Shown: piece after piece, positions 34,526-43,369 of the stretch
Layout: each line of letters begins with the position of its first letter
How positions within the stretch are numbered: the first letter of the stretch is position 1
Source of the DNA: Nectonema munidae
Taxonomy: Eukaryota > Nematomorpha > Nectonematoida > Nectonematidae
Length of the DNA: 64,000 nt
Assembly (NCBI GenBank): GCA_030549495.1
Contig: JAUIRK010000836.1
Span: 1 to 64,000 of the forward strand
Direction: 5' to 3'
The notes under the pieces: generated by a model
Databases searched by the model: none
What the model saw: the letters and a program-made list of their open reading frames with translations, nothing else
What the model was told of the DNA's origin: nothing
Program-made: the position numbers and the translations under genes

Positions 34526-36226
34526 TCACAATCGAAGATCAGCTTGATCTTGAATGCTCCAACTATGATATCGTTGCAAGGATGTCATGCTGAGTGGGGA
34601 AGCGTAAAGAGTTTGGGAAGAAGACGATGATATTTCAACGATCACGTAATCTCCAGGGCGAGGCACACGGTGTACACCACTTTCATCCAAGTCAGGCAAT
34701 GGCGAGCAAGGAAAGTTCACTTTTATTCCAGCATCACATTTGCCGACGAGATCTTCCTCCTTCTTTTTACTTCTTCCTTGCACCAAAACCAACTGCTCGC
34801 TTCCGATTAAGTGGGAGTAATCGGTTTTGGTGATTTCGCGGAACGTTTTCTTTATTTCCTCCGCTCGTCGACACTTCACATCCGTAGGCACATCATCGGT
34901 CAGTCTGTGATGAGCACGTGTTTTAGCACGCATACTATATGGATAGAAGTAAACAAAGGAGTATCTGACTGTTCGGAGCAAGCTTAGCGTTTCTTCGTGA
35001 TCACATTCACTCTCTCCACAGAATCCGGCGATGAAGTCGGAAGTCAAATACACATTCGGCAACTTTTCTCGCACGCGTTGAATTAGTTGTAAGTACGCTT
35101 CCCGCGTGTACCCACGATTCATGCGCTGAAGAACGTCAGAACTGCCGCTTTGTGCGGGCAAGTGAAGTTGCTTGCAGATGTTGTAGTTTGCGGAAATGAC
35201 ATCGAGTAGGTCGTCGGGAAAGTCTTTGGGGTGGGGGGAGGTGAATCGAAAGCGAATTTCTCGAAACCTCTTTGCTAGCACATCCAGCAGCGTTTGAAAG
35301 AGAATGCCGACGTTCAGGCGCTTGTTCACACTACTAAAGTGATTGGAAAGAATTTGTCGTTGTTCTCCCCTCTTCCAAAGATCTGATGGAAGGAGATTCT
35401 GCATTTCAGCAGAGCTCTCTGGAGAAGAATCGCAGTAACTATTAACGTTTTGGCCGAGTAATGTAATTTCTTTGATTCCCTGAGACTCCAAATTCAAAAT
35501 TTCTTTAAAGATGGAGGTGATTGGTCGACTCCTCTCTCGACCACGTGTAAAAGGAACGATGCAATACGAACACATGTTGTTACAGCCTCGCATGATGGAC
35601 ACGAAGGCAGTTTTGGTTGATTCGTCGATGCGAACAGGCAAAATATCAGCATACGTTTCATCCATCGAAAGATCTACATTCACTGCCTCCTGCTCATCAT
35701 CCGCATCATAGTGATGCTTCATAGCAACTTTCATCATTCTTGGCAAATCTCGGTAGGAGTCGGGACCCGCAATCAGAGAAACGGACTTGCAATTTTCAAA
35801 AATTTTACCCTTCAGTCTCTCCGCCATACAGCCTAATACACCGATCTTTATATTTGGATTCTTGAAAAACTTTTTTCCTTTCTTCAAAAACTCGATGTAA
35901 CCAATGGACTGCCATATTTTGCTTTCTGCACTTTCCCGCAAAGCACAAGTCATGTAGAGGATGAAGTCTGCGCAGGATAAATCACTTGTTTTGCAGTAGT
36001 TGTTGCTTTTCAAAACACTCCAAACAATTTCCGCATCACTGAAATTCATTTGACATCCGTGTATCTTAAAAAACACCAGTTTACCTGCTCCATCGTATGA
36101 GCTTGGTTTCACATATGGAGGTAGGTCGCTTTCTTTCGAAGTTTGGATTGTGGAAAGAAATTTTGAAAGTTTTTCCTTAGCGAATAAACGATGAAATATT
36201 AAATTCTTTGATATGAGAGAAAGCAT
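34526..36226 (-). CDS. CDK5RAP1: CDK5RAP1-like mitochondrial tRNA methylthiotransferase
   Basis: The frame encodes 566 residues in one exon, close to the length of animal CDK5RAP1. This radical-SAM enzyme adds the 2-methylthio group to i6A37 of mitochondrial tRNAs. The N-terminal MTTase domain has Cys58 (HGCQMN), Cys94 (MTCALRE) and Cys133 (GCMAERLK), the ligands of the second iron-sulphur cluster. The radical-SAM cluster is CNNMCSYC (Cys215, 219, 222), followed by PFTRGRERSRP. GQNVNSY follows near 258. The end (about 485-550) fits a TRAM domain. The first 30 residues are basic and Ser/Leu-rich without acids until Glu18, as in mitochondrial presequences. MTCA replaces the usual N-T-C-S. The start is the first ATG of the frame. 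Absence of introns is unusual beside the intron-rich gene on the left. Confidence 0.95.
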   Translation of the reverse strand: MLSLISKNLIFHRLFAKEKLSKFLSTIQTSKESDLPPYVKPSSYDGAGKLVFFKIHGCQMNFSDAEIVWSVLKSNNYCKTSDLSCADFILYMTCALRESAESKIWQSIGYIEFLKKGKKFFKNPNIKIGVLGCMAERLKGKIFENCKSVSLIAGPDSYRDLPRMMKVAMKHHYDADDEQEAVNVDLSMDETYADILPVRIDESTKTAFVSIMRGCNNMCSYCIVPFTRGRERSRPITSIFKEILNLESQGIKEITLLGQNVNSYCDSSPESSAEMQNLLPSDLWKRGEQRQILSNHFSSVNKRLNVGILFQTLLDVLAKRFREIRFRFTSPHPKDFPDDLLDVISANYNICKQLHLPAQSGSSDVLQRMNRGYTREAYLQLIQRVREKLPNVYLTSDFIAGFCGESECDHEETLSLLRTVRYSFVYFYPYSMRAKTRAHHRLTDDVPTDVKCRRAEEIKKTFREITKTDYSHLIGSEQLVLVQGRSKKKEEDLVGKCDAGIKVNFPCSPLPDLDESGVHRVPRPGDYVIVEISSSSSQTLYASPLSMTSLQRYHSWSIQDQADLRL

Positions 36227-36860
36227 TTTACAGGTTTGCCAAAATCGAGATTTGTAGATTTTATTCCTTATTCATCCAGGGTAACTCTTCTTAATAAGCA
36301 ATCCCTACAAATGAAATAAATTTTAGAATGAAACATTTAAATAATGAAAATAGCAATCCACGTCAGCCAAAATAGGAAAGTTTGCCAAATTAAAGATTAA
36401 TTAAAATTTATGCTAGTTAAGATTCCTTAGTTTTATTTAACATCTCTAACTTAAATATGTTATGCGCAGATATGCTTAGCTCGGTTACTCAAAGTGATCT
36501 CCATTATTATTATTAACAACTCCATCAGGGGGGCGCTTTTTTTAGAAAATATTTCGGCATTGTATATAATAATAAATACGCAAATAGTCTGATATTTTTG
36601 TAAAAACTTAAAGAATAAGTCATAATTTCGAGCAAGGTAAAATTCTTACCATAACTTTCAGCCTAAAGTTCACTTTCAAAATTAAGGAGTGTTTCTTTTT
36701 CTTGTAATAGTAGAAAAATTCTTTAGTAAGAATTCAAATTAAAGTTTAAAAAAGGTGAAAGATTTTGTCATCACTCCATAATGAGAGATTTTGAATTTTT
36801 AAGAATCTCAGTGGGCGATTTAGACAAAAAGGTTAAGAAACCCTGACATGATAATTATCA
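36227..36860. other. Upstream flank of the CDK5RAP1-like gene, nothing recognised
   Basis: The stretch should contain the promoter of the gene on its left. It is AT-rich; no TATA box or other element can be assigned with confidence. A short GGGGGGCGC run lies near 36530. Confidence 0.35.
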
Positions 36861-36866
36861 GCATCG

Positions 36867-37494
36867 TTATCATCATCATCATCAGAATCTTTTTTTTTCT
36901 GCTTTGAACAACTCAATATTAAAATGTCGAATTATTTACTATTAGAGTGAGTGAGGAAAATCTCTAAGCACTTTCCAGCGTTGGCTGATATGCTTGCTGT
37001 ATTGCTATGATTTTGGATGGCCTTGATTGGTTGTTTCTATGCGACGGAAATCGAATTAGTTGTTATGTTCTAAAGGAGCAAATAAAAAATAAAAGAAATG
37101 TAGAAGTGTTGTATTAAAGAGGTGATATGTGGAATTAGGAGTTGGATGATGGAGGGATAAGATTTTGGTGTGCTTTAAGAATTGGTTCTATTGTGTTTAT
37201 CAGGATTGAGAGTTCTTGGAGAATTGAAGGGTGATATAGAAAGTCATAAAGGCAGTTGGGGATTCCATTGAGATATAAGTGGCAAAATTTGAGTAGCTTG
37301 GTTCGTGTGTTTTGAAAGATGGGGCATAGAAGGATGATGTGTATTCGTGTTTCTATTTCTGTGCAACCAAAACGACAAAGTGGGTTGATGTGTAGTTTGA
37401 GTTTGTAAAAATAAGCATAGGTTGGGCAGTGAAAAGAGAACCATCGAGGAGGATGATGTGTAATCGTGTTTCTATTTCTGTGTAAAATAAGCAT
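36867..37494 (-). mobile_element. LINE 3' end (Jockey/R1-like), 5'-truncated
   Basis: The minus strand 37494-37135 encodes NPLCRFGCTEIETRIHI and ILLCPIFQNTR, the Cys-His motif (C-x-x-C/G-x-x-E-T-x-x-H-x-x-x-x-C-P) found after the reverse transcriptase in Jockey-type LINEs. The 3' UTR leads to ATC repeats at about 36867-36883, the tail type seen in other LINEs here. A segment of about 110 bp (around 37330-37440) is partly duplicated at 37445-37510. Confidence 0.65.
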
Positions 37495-37581
37495 AAGTTG
37501 GGCAGTGAAAAGAGAGTGAAAGAGGTTTCCATAACTTTATTTATTATTACCCATTATTTTATATTCGAATTCTTTCCAATA

Positions 37582-38680
37582 ATGACTAATACTTTACCTT
37601 CTTCTCCCTTACTTAATGATATTGGTGTTTGTATATCTTGTAATCAGAATGCTCAGCACGAATCAATTGAATGCTTTTTATGCTGTAAAATTTTCCATGC
37701 TATTAACTGTAACGTTGAACCCCTTTGCCCTCTTTCGTATTATAAGAATACACTTCCAAATTTTCAAAGGAATTACAAAAATTTTGTTTTTTTGTGTAAT
37801 GAATGCATTTTAAATAAAAATCAGTCTGATGCAAATTCTTTACCTCAAAAAATAGCCTCAATTGAAATTACACTGAAAAGAATGGTTGACAAAGTTGATT
37901 TTCCTAGTCCAAATGAACTCAACCGTAAAGATTCTAATCAACTAACATTTTCAAATGTTGTTTCTCGCAATCCTTACGATAGTGTAATGGACAAAAACAA
38001 AGCTAAGCCTAGCTATATTATTAAAGAAAATAATTTGTCTACCTCCAAAATTAAATTATTCGAAAAAGACTGCGTTAATTCTGGAGTTAAAGTGAAAAAA
38101 TTCTATAAACTATGAAAATGCTGAAAAAAACAAGATTCAATCAGTTTTAGAAATTTTTTTTGACAAAGCCTCGATCAACCCTATCAATAAAAGTTATCAT
38201 ATTGGTATTGCTGGCCTATATTATTCTTATACTCCTAGGGATCTTTTTGAAAATATTAAAGATTTGAACAAGAATTTGAGTATAAATGAAGAGAGCTCAA
38301 AATGTTTGTTTGTGAGTAAGTCTTCAAGAAACGATACTTTCTATGCCGTTTTGAAGATCTCTTCTGATACCAGAGAAAAGCTCGTGGCTTCAGGTGACAA
38401 ATTATTTGTTGGGTTGCAAGAATGCACCGTTTTTGAATGGAAAGTTGTTAAGCGTTGCAATTATTGCCAGGAGTACGGCCACTGGAAAACGCGTTGTACT
38501 AACATTGGATCTCCTTCATGCGCTCATTCTCATGAAACTAATGATTGCAGCGTATCTTTCGATCAGACTTCATCTCATAAATGTATTAATTGTAGTAAAA
38601 ATAATTTGGTAGATAACAATCATCGCGCAAATTCTGCACTATGTCCTATTTTTCAGGAGAAATTTGGCAAAGGATTGTGA
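37582..38680 (+). pseudogene. LINE ORF1: PHD-type zinc finger and gag-like zinc knuckle protein, one frameshift
   Basis: The ATG at 37582 starts MTNTLPSSPLLNDIG. A Cys-rich block follows (CISCNQNAQHESIEC and FLCCKIFHAINCN, then FLCNEC), a PHD-like finger common in CR1/Jockey ORF1. Near 38100 the frame shifts and continues through an RNA-binding-like region to CNYCQEYGHWKTRC (38455-38497), a perfect C-x2-C-x4-H-x4-C knuckle, and a second degenerate knuckle CINCSKNN. ORF1 proteins bind the LINE RNA. Confidence 0.7.
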
Positions 38681-38699
38681 ACAGATTACCTACTGCTTC

Positions 38700-40690
38700 T
38701 CTCAAGTCTTCTTCTCAAGCTCCTTTATCTACTTCCCTCGCTCCAAAAAACTAACAACTTCAAAATCTTGTAAGTTTGTCTTCTGGAATGTCCACTCTCT
38801 ACAAAATAAAAGCTTAGAAGTGATTGATTTTTGTAAATCAAAGTCAGCTGACGTTGTCTTTATTTGCGAAACATGGTTGACAAGTCAATTTAATGCTACC
38901 GTTACGCTAGTTATTGAAAATGGTTATGAAGTGAAACATTGTTTTCGCTTTTCAAGAGGAGGTGGTGTTGCTATATTGTATCGAAAAAGTGTAAATTTGA
39001 AGCATTTCAAGCTTAAAAGCTACAACACATTTGAGTGTTTTAAAATTTCCTATTTTTAGTGTGTCATTCGCTCTGGTTTACAGATTGATAAATGTTACTT
39101 TTAGCCATTTTCTTAATGAAATCTCTGAATTGATAGAATCACTTAATACAGTTGCCTCTTATAAAGTCATACTTGGTGACTTCAATTTACATTTTGAAAA
39201 TTTTAAGAATTCATGAACTCTCAAATTTCTAAGCATACTTGATGCATTTTCGCTACACCCATTGTTATCGAAGCAAACGCACACTGCTGGGCACTGCTTA
39301 GATAATATTTGCTGCAAAACTGGCTTAATAAATCACCTTAGTACTGAAATTTCTCCTATCGATTTAAGTGATCATTATCCTATTGTTTTCACTCTTAACT
39401 GTCCTATCTTACTTGATACCAAAGAGAAATCTATCACTTTTAGAACTTTTTCCACTATTGATAAAGATTTGTTTAAAAAGGAATTAAAAATGAAACTAGT
39501 TTCCTTGTTGGATCATGAAACAAAAGAAAGCATTCAATTTAATCACTTCCGCCTAGCAATTGAAGAAATTACGAACAAATATGCTCCCAAAATGACTAAA
39601 AATATTAGTCTATCTAGACCTAAATGGATTTCAAGTGACTTCATCAAATTGAGAAAGAAGAAAACTTTACAACAAATGGTTGAAAACTCGCAATGATGCT
39701 CACCGTCATAAGTATGAAGCTTTGAGAACAACTTCGTTAATTTTACATGAACAAAAAGCAATACTGCGACCAGGTTATAAATAGATCGACTGATGCTCTA
39801 AATCTCTTAATTGTTTTGTTCACGAAATGTCAAGCATCAATAAACTCCAGGACAGTTTTTCTTATTCAAAAGACAAATATAAGTTAGCAAACCTCTTCAA
39901 TGAATTCTTTTATAGAAAAGTTGTTTCCATTGCTAAATGCCTAATTGCTGAAACTTCTAGCACGCATGTATCTGACATCATAACAGAAAACCTTCATTGT
40001 TCAATTTTAACTAAATTTCATCCTACTGATCAAGAAGAACTTGAAAACATCATTGATGTTCATGGAATTGAACATCTCTTTTGGAAATAGAGTTTCAAAA
40101 TGAAATCAACATACTGGGTGTTCCTCTTAACAAACATTTATCTTATGATATCTTTGTTAAATTTAAGCTTAAAGAAGGTTATCTCTTTCTGAGAAACTTA
40201 CAACAATTTAAAAAATTCCAATCTGAAAACCACCTTGTCACTCTTATCAACGCAATTGTTGTATGTCGTCTAAATTACTGTAACTCTTTGCTCTATGGGC
40301 TGCCTAAAGTGAAGTTTAAAAAATTACAAGTGTTGCAGAATAACTGTGCACGTTTAATTACAGGAAAAATGAGACATGAAAGCGTCTCACACGTTCTTAA
40401 TGCACTGCATTGGTTGAATATTGAAACTAGAATGGTTTTTAAGCTTTTGGTTTTAATTTTTAAATGTTACAAATACCAGAAACCTCATGCCTTGGCATCT
40501 CTTGTCGAAACAAGAAACTCTGGTTTCATTTCTACAAACTTAGCAAGTATGCTTCCTCTCTATAAAGCATGTAGACTGTGGAATCTTATACCTTGTAATA
40601 GAACCTGAAAGTTTAATTAATTTTAGAAAAAATTTGAAAACCTATCTATTTGTAAGTTATGCTGATTTAATCTCTTCTCTTAATATTTGT
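38700..40690 (+). pseudogene. LINE ORF2: AP endonuclease and reverse transcriptase, internally deleted
   Basis: The endonuclease begins FVFWNVHSLQNK near 38780, with VVFICETWLTSQ, LGDFNLHFEN (39170-39200) and DLSDHYPIVFTL (39363-39398), the classical motifs. The frame is broken at 39057, 39214 and 39694. After the RT N-terminal part it jumps to the thumb region, INILGVPLNKHLSYD (40105-40150) and VVCRLNYCNSLLYGLP (40258-40305), then LQVLQNNCARLITG and a C-terminal LINFRKNLKTYLF. The RT catalytic palm is deleted. Confidence 0.8.
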
Positions 40691-40773
40691 CTCGAAAACT
40701 ATATTTCTCCGCGTGACTGTACCTATATTTTACTATGTATTGTAGTTGCTCGTAAAATAAAATCTTCCTTCCT

Positions 40774-40840
40774 TCATCATCATCATCATCGTTATCATCA
40801 TCATCATCGTCATCATCATCATCATCATCGTTATCATCAT
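40774..40840. repeat. ATC microsatellite, shared tail of two LINEs
   Basis: ATC units are broken by single GTT and GTC units. On the left it follows the plus-strand LINE, and on the right the 3' end of a minus-strand LINE, so two convergent LINE tails meet here. Confidence 0.85.
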
Positions 40841-41740
40841 GGTTGGTGCTTGCACCCGTTCACAAACCGACAAGTTCTTTATCCAAAAAACCCTTCCGCA
40901 TTGATAGATTCCCAGGTCAACAGTCTAGCCCAAATGTTGAGAAATCCCGCTACCCCCATCGGGTTATGCCAAAGATCCTCCGGAACGAGATTTGTGTTGA
41001 CGTGAGAGCAGTTGAATAGGTGATCTGTGTTGTGTTCTACTTGTCTGCACGGGGGCACAGAGGGGATGGGTACTGGTTTGGTTGATTTTGTGCAGGTAGG
41101 GGAAAAGTAGTGGGCATTTGTTTGTGCGGAGTTGGGCTAGAGTTCTTCTGGTGTGGTGAGGGAGTCTGGATTCTGATTGATCAATTCTGGGTGCTTGTGA
41201 ATTGATAACTTTGTTGACCTGTCGTTGGTTGAGGTATTTTTGGACAATTTTGGAGTGGATGGCTTTGAGGGAGGCTTTCAGGGCATTGGGTGTAGGGCGT
41301 TCATCTTCTGGAGTAATGAAAGTAAAGTTTGAATTGTGGAAGATTGATTGTTTTTTGAGTCGTGGGGGTGATAATTCGTTGTGAAGATGGTTGAGAGGAT
41401 GAGTTGTGCAGCTAGATTTTATCTTGAGTTGGGATGAGTGGAGTTTGAGGTGATCCGAGATGGGTAGTATTTGGGCTTCGTCGTGGAGGTGTTGTGAGCA
41501 TGTGTCTGCTGTGCAGCCTGTAATGGTTCTGAGAGCTGCATTTGGGAATGGATTGTAGTTTCTCAGTGCTGGTGTTGAATATTATAGGTGCCCATATGGT
41601 ATGGGCATATTCGATTATTGTCAGGGTGAGCATTTTGTAAGTCCAAAATCTTCCAGCCTGCACGTGGTTGGGGTGCCTCTTCTTACTGGGAGCAAATTGG
41701 AAGAATTTATCACCTACCTTCTCAAAAAGGTCTTTTCGCA
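40841..41740 (-). mobile_element. LINE 3' half (Jockey-like), minus strand, decayed
   Basis: From about 41740 downward the minus strand encodes NHVQAGRFWTYKMLTLTI and HTIWAPIIFNTSTEKLQSI, the RT thumb segment (x-Y-x-x-x-I-W-x-P then L-x-x-I-Q). After frameshifts a C-terminal end similar to P-V-G-V-A-x-F-L-N is readable near 40960-40925, with a stop at 40879-40881. The region is notably richer in GC than its surroundings. It joins an oppositely oriented LINE 5' segment at about 41745. Confidence 0.65.
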
Positions 41741-41749
41741 TTTTTTTGT

Positions 41750-41900
41750 TTTCCACCTCTGCATCCTGGTTGGGTCGTGGGCCATCCTGCTTCTTCTTCT
41801 TGCGGGAGATGTTAAAGTAAACCCAGGACCACAAAAATGGATATGTGACCTCTGCCACAAACAAATCACAGCTAGACAAACTTCAATTCGCTGCAATTAC
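41750..41900 (+). mobile_element. LINE 5' segment with a 2A-like peptide and PHD finger start
   Basis: The plus strand encodes AILLLLLAGDVKVNPGPQ, directly followed by KWICDLCHKQITARQTSIRC. The block G-D-V-x-x-N-P-G-P at 41805-41831 is the 2A ribosome-skipping consensus, known from the N-terminus of some APE-type non-LTR retrotransposons. The Cys pairs after it start the PHD-like finger. The segment ends in an ATC microsatellite, so only a fragment of the ORF remains. Confidence 0.65.
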
Positions 41901-41904
41901 AACA

Positions 41905-41937
41905 ATCGTTATCATCATCATCATCATCATCATCGTT

Positions 41938-42027
<90 letters not shown>

Positions 42028-42036
42028 GTTATCATC
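41905..42036. repeat. Long ATC microsatellite (about 44 units)
   Basis: Almost pure ATC units run for about 130 bp, with GTT interruptions near both ends. Poly-His, poly-Ile and poly-Asp frames across it are artefacts of the repeat. Confidence 0.95.
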
Positions 42037-42523
42037 TTCAAAATTACCACCCGAATTAAACATATTCAGGCCAGAACTGAAACCGTGCATTGCTTGAACA
42101 AGATCGGAACGGAGCACACGAATTAGGAACAGGAGTGAACTGAACAATACTTAATAAAGTAGATTTATTATTATAGGTCGTAATTATTAATTATTAAATT
42201 CTACGAAAAATTTTCCACAAGTCCAAATAAAAACTCACCCTCGCAAACATCTAGATATAGTTTGGAGTTTCTTTGATCAAATTGTGATTCAATTTATTTA
42301 TACATCAAAGAAAAAAATCTGGGTACGTACATGGTAGTAATATCTAATTAATAATAGCGAATAAAATTAAGAGGTTTTAGAGGTTGTAGTAGCAAATGAT
42401 TAAAAATTGGGAGGATCTCTTCCACGTCAAACCTCTTGGGATTTTGCGAGATATTTATTTTTCCAACCAAAACTGTATTATATCTACATAATAGATGTAC
42501 GTAGAAATCTGACGTACTCCTCC

Positions 42524-42815
42524 CAGTGGCAGATCCAAGGGAGGGGGCCTACCCCCCCTCCCTATGAAAAATGGCTTCGAAAATTACCCTTACTAATGTA
42601 TACCCTTAGATGTATTAAAAATAAATTTTTGCAATTTATTCATGACAAAATAATGTTAAAAATATGAAAACATAGGTAATCAGTGATTCTGAAAGACATA
42701 CTACAGCTGTCGTATTCTCTGAAGACTTTTAGCAAAATTGCAAAAAAATTTAAATAGATTTCGCCACCCCCCCCCCCCCCCCCCTCCCTATAAGAAATTT
42801 CTGGATCCGCCACTG
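42524..42815. mobile_element. hAT-type miniature element, 292 bp, with 8-bp target duplication
   Basis: The target repeat ACTCCTCC lies at 42516-42523 and 42816-42823. The inverted ends are CAGTGGCAGATCCAAGGG on the left and CAGTGGCGGATCCAGAAA read inward. A run of 18 C residues (42767-42784) lies near the right end. There is no transposase. Flanking host DNA on both sides shares CCAAMCAAAACTGTAT-like sequence, as if the site lay in a small duplication. Confidence 0.85.
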
Positions 42816-43234
42816 ACTCCTCCATATATTTATATATCTTCCAAACAAAACTGTATAATTAAGTACATAGCAGGTCTTACGAACGATATATATATCACTG
42901 TTTCTTTGTTGTCTCACGTGATGTTGCTGGACCACCGATAGTTGTGGAATAAAAGAAATTTAGTCAAAACAGTTAAGTAGGATCGAATGATATAACGCTT
43001 CTTAAATAAAACATCATATTGATTGAAATAATATAAATCTAGGAAGTTTTAACCGTGCACATTTCAACCAAAGGAGAAAATCCGACAATGTCACCTTTGG
43101 ATTCGATATGTCTTTCTTTAATTAGCAAACATTACACGCCCATTGGTTGAAATTTGAATGGGTGAAACATTATATCGCCATTTTTCAAATTTACAGAAAA
43201 TAAAGTGAAATTAATTTAAAAACTGCACAAGAAC

Positions 43235-43240
43235 TTTATT
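43235..43240 (-). terminator. Polyadenylation signal AATAAA of the MBOAT gene
   Basis: Read on the minus strand, AATAAA lies about 130 nt after the stop codon at 43370, suitable for its transcript end. Confidence 0.5.
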
Positions 43241-43369
43241 TGCTTAAAATCAGAAAGGAGATTAAAAGTCGTTTTGAAAAGTAAAAAGCAAAGGTAAAAG
43301 AATAAGGCAACTGAATCATGAGCGAATCGGATCAAAGGACTAGGGAAGGGTTGTGAAAGACTCCTTTCA

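Larger units (their letters stand above)
37582..40840 (+). mobile_element. LINE (CR1/Jockey type) with ORF1, internally deleted ORF2 and ATC-repeat tail
   Basis: ORF1 and ORF2 lie in tandem on the plus strand and are followed by AAATAAAATCTTCC and an ATC/GTT microsatellite at 40774-40840, which looks like the 3' tail. The polymerase palm, including the Y-A-D-D box, is missing between about 40078 and 40081, and several frameshifts are present, so the copy cannot move by itself. The 5' boundary was not determined; the upstream 60 bp duplicate part of the neighbouring minus-strand LINE. Confidence 0.8.

Noticed and set aside
41872-42147. Minus-strand poly-Asp frame and plus-strand poly-His/poly-Ile frames
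   Set aside because: They are translations of the ATC microsatellite and have no other coding character.
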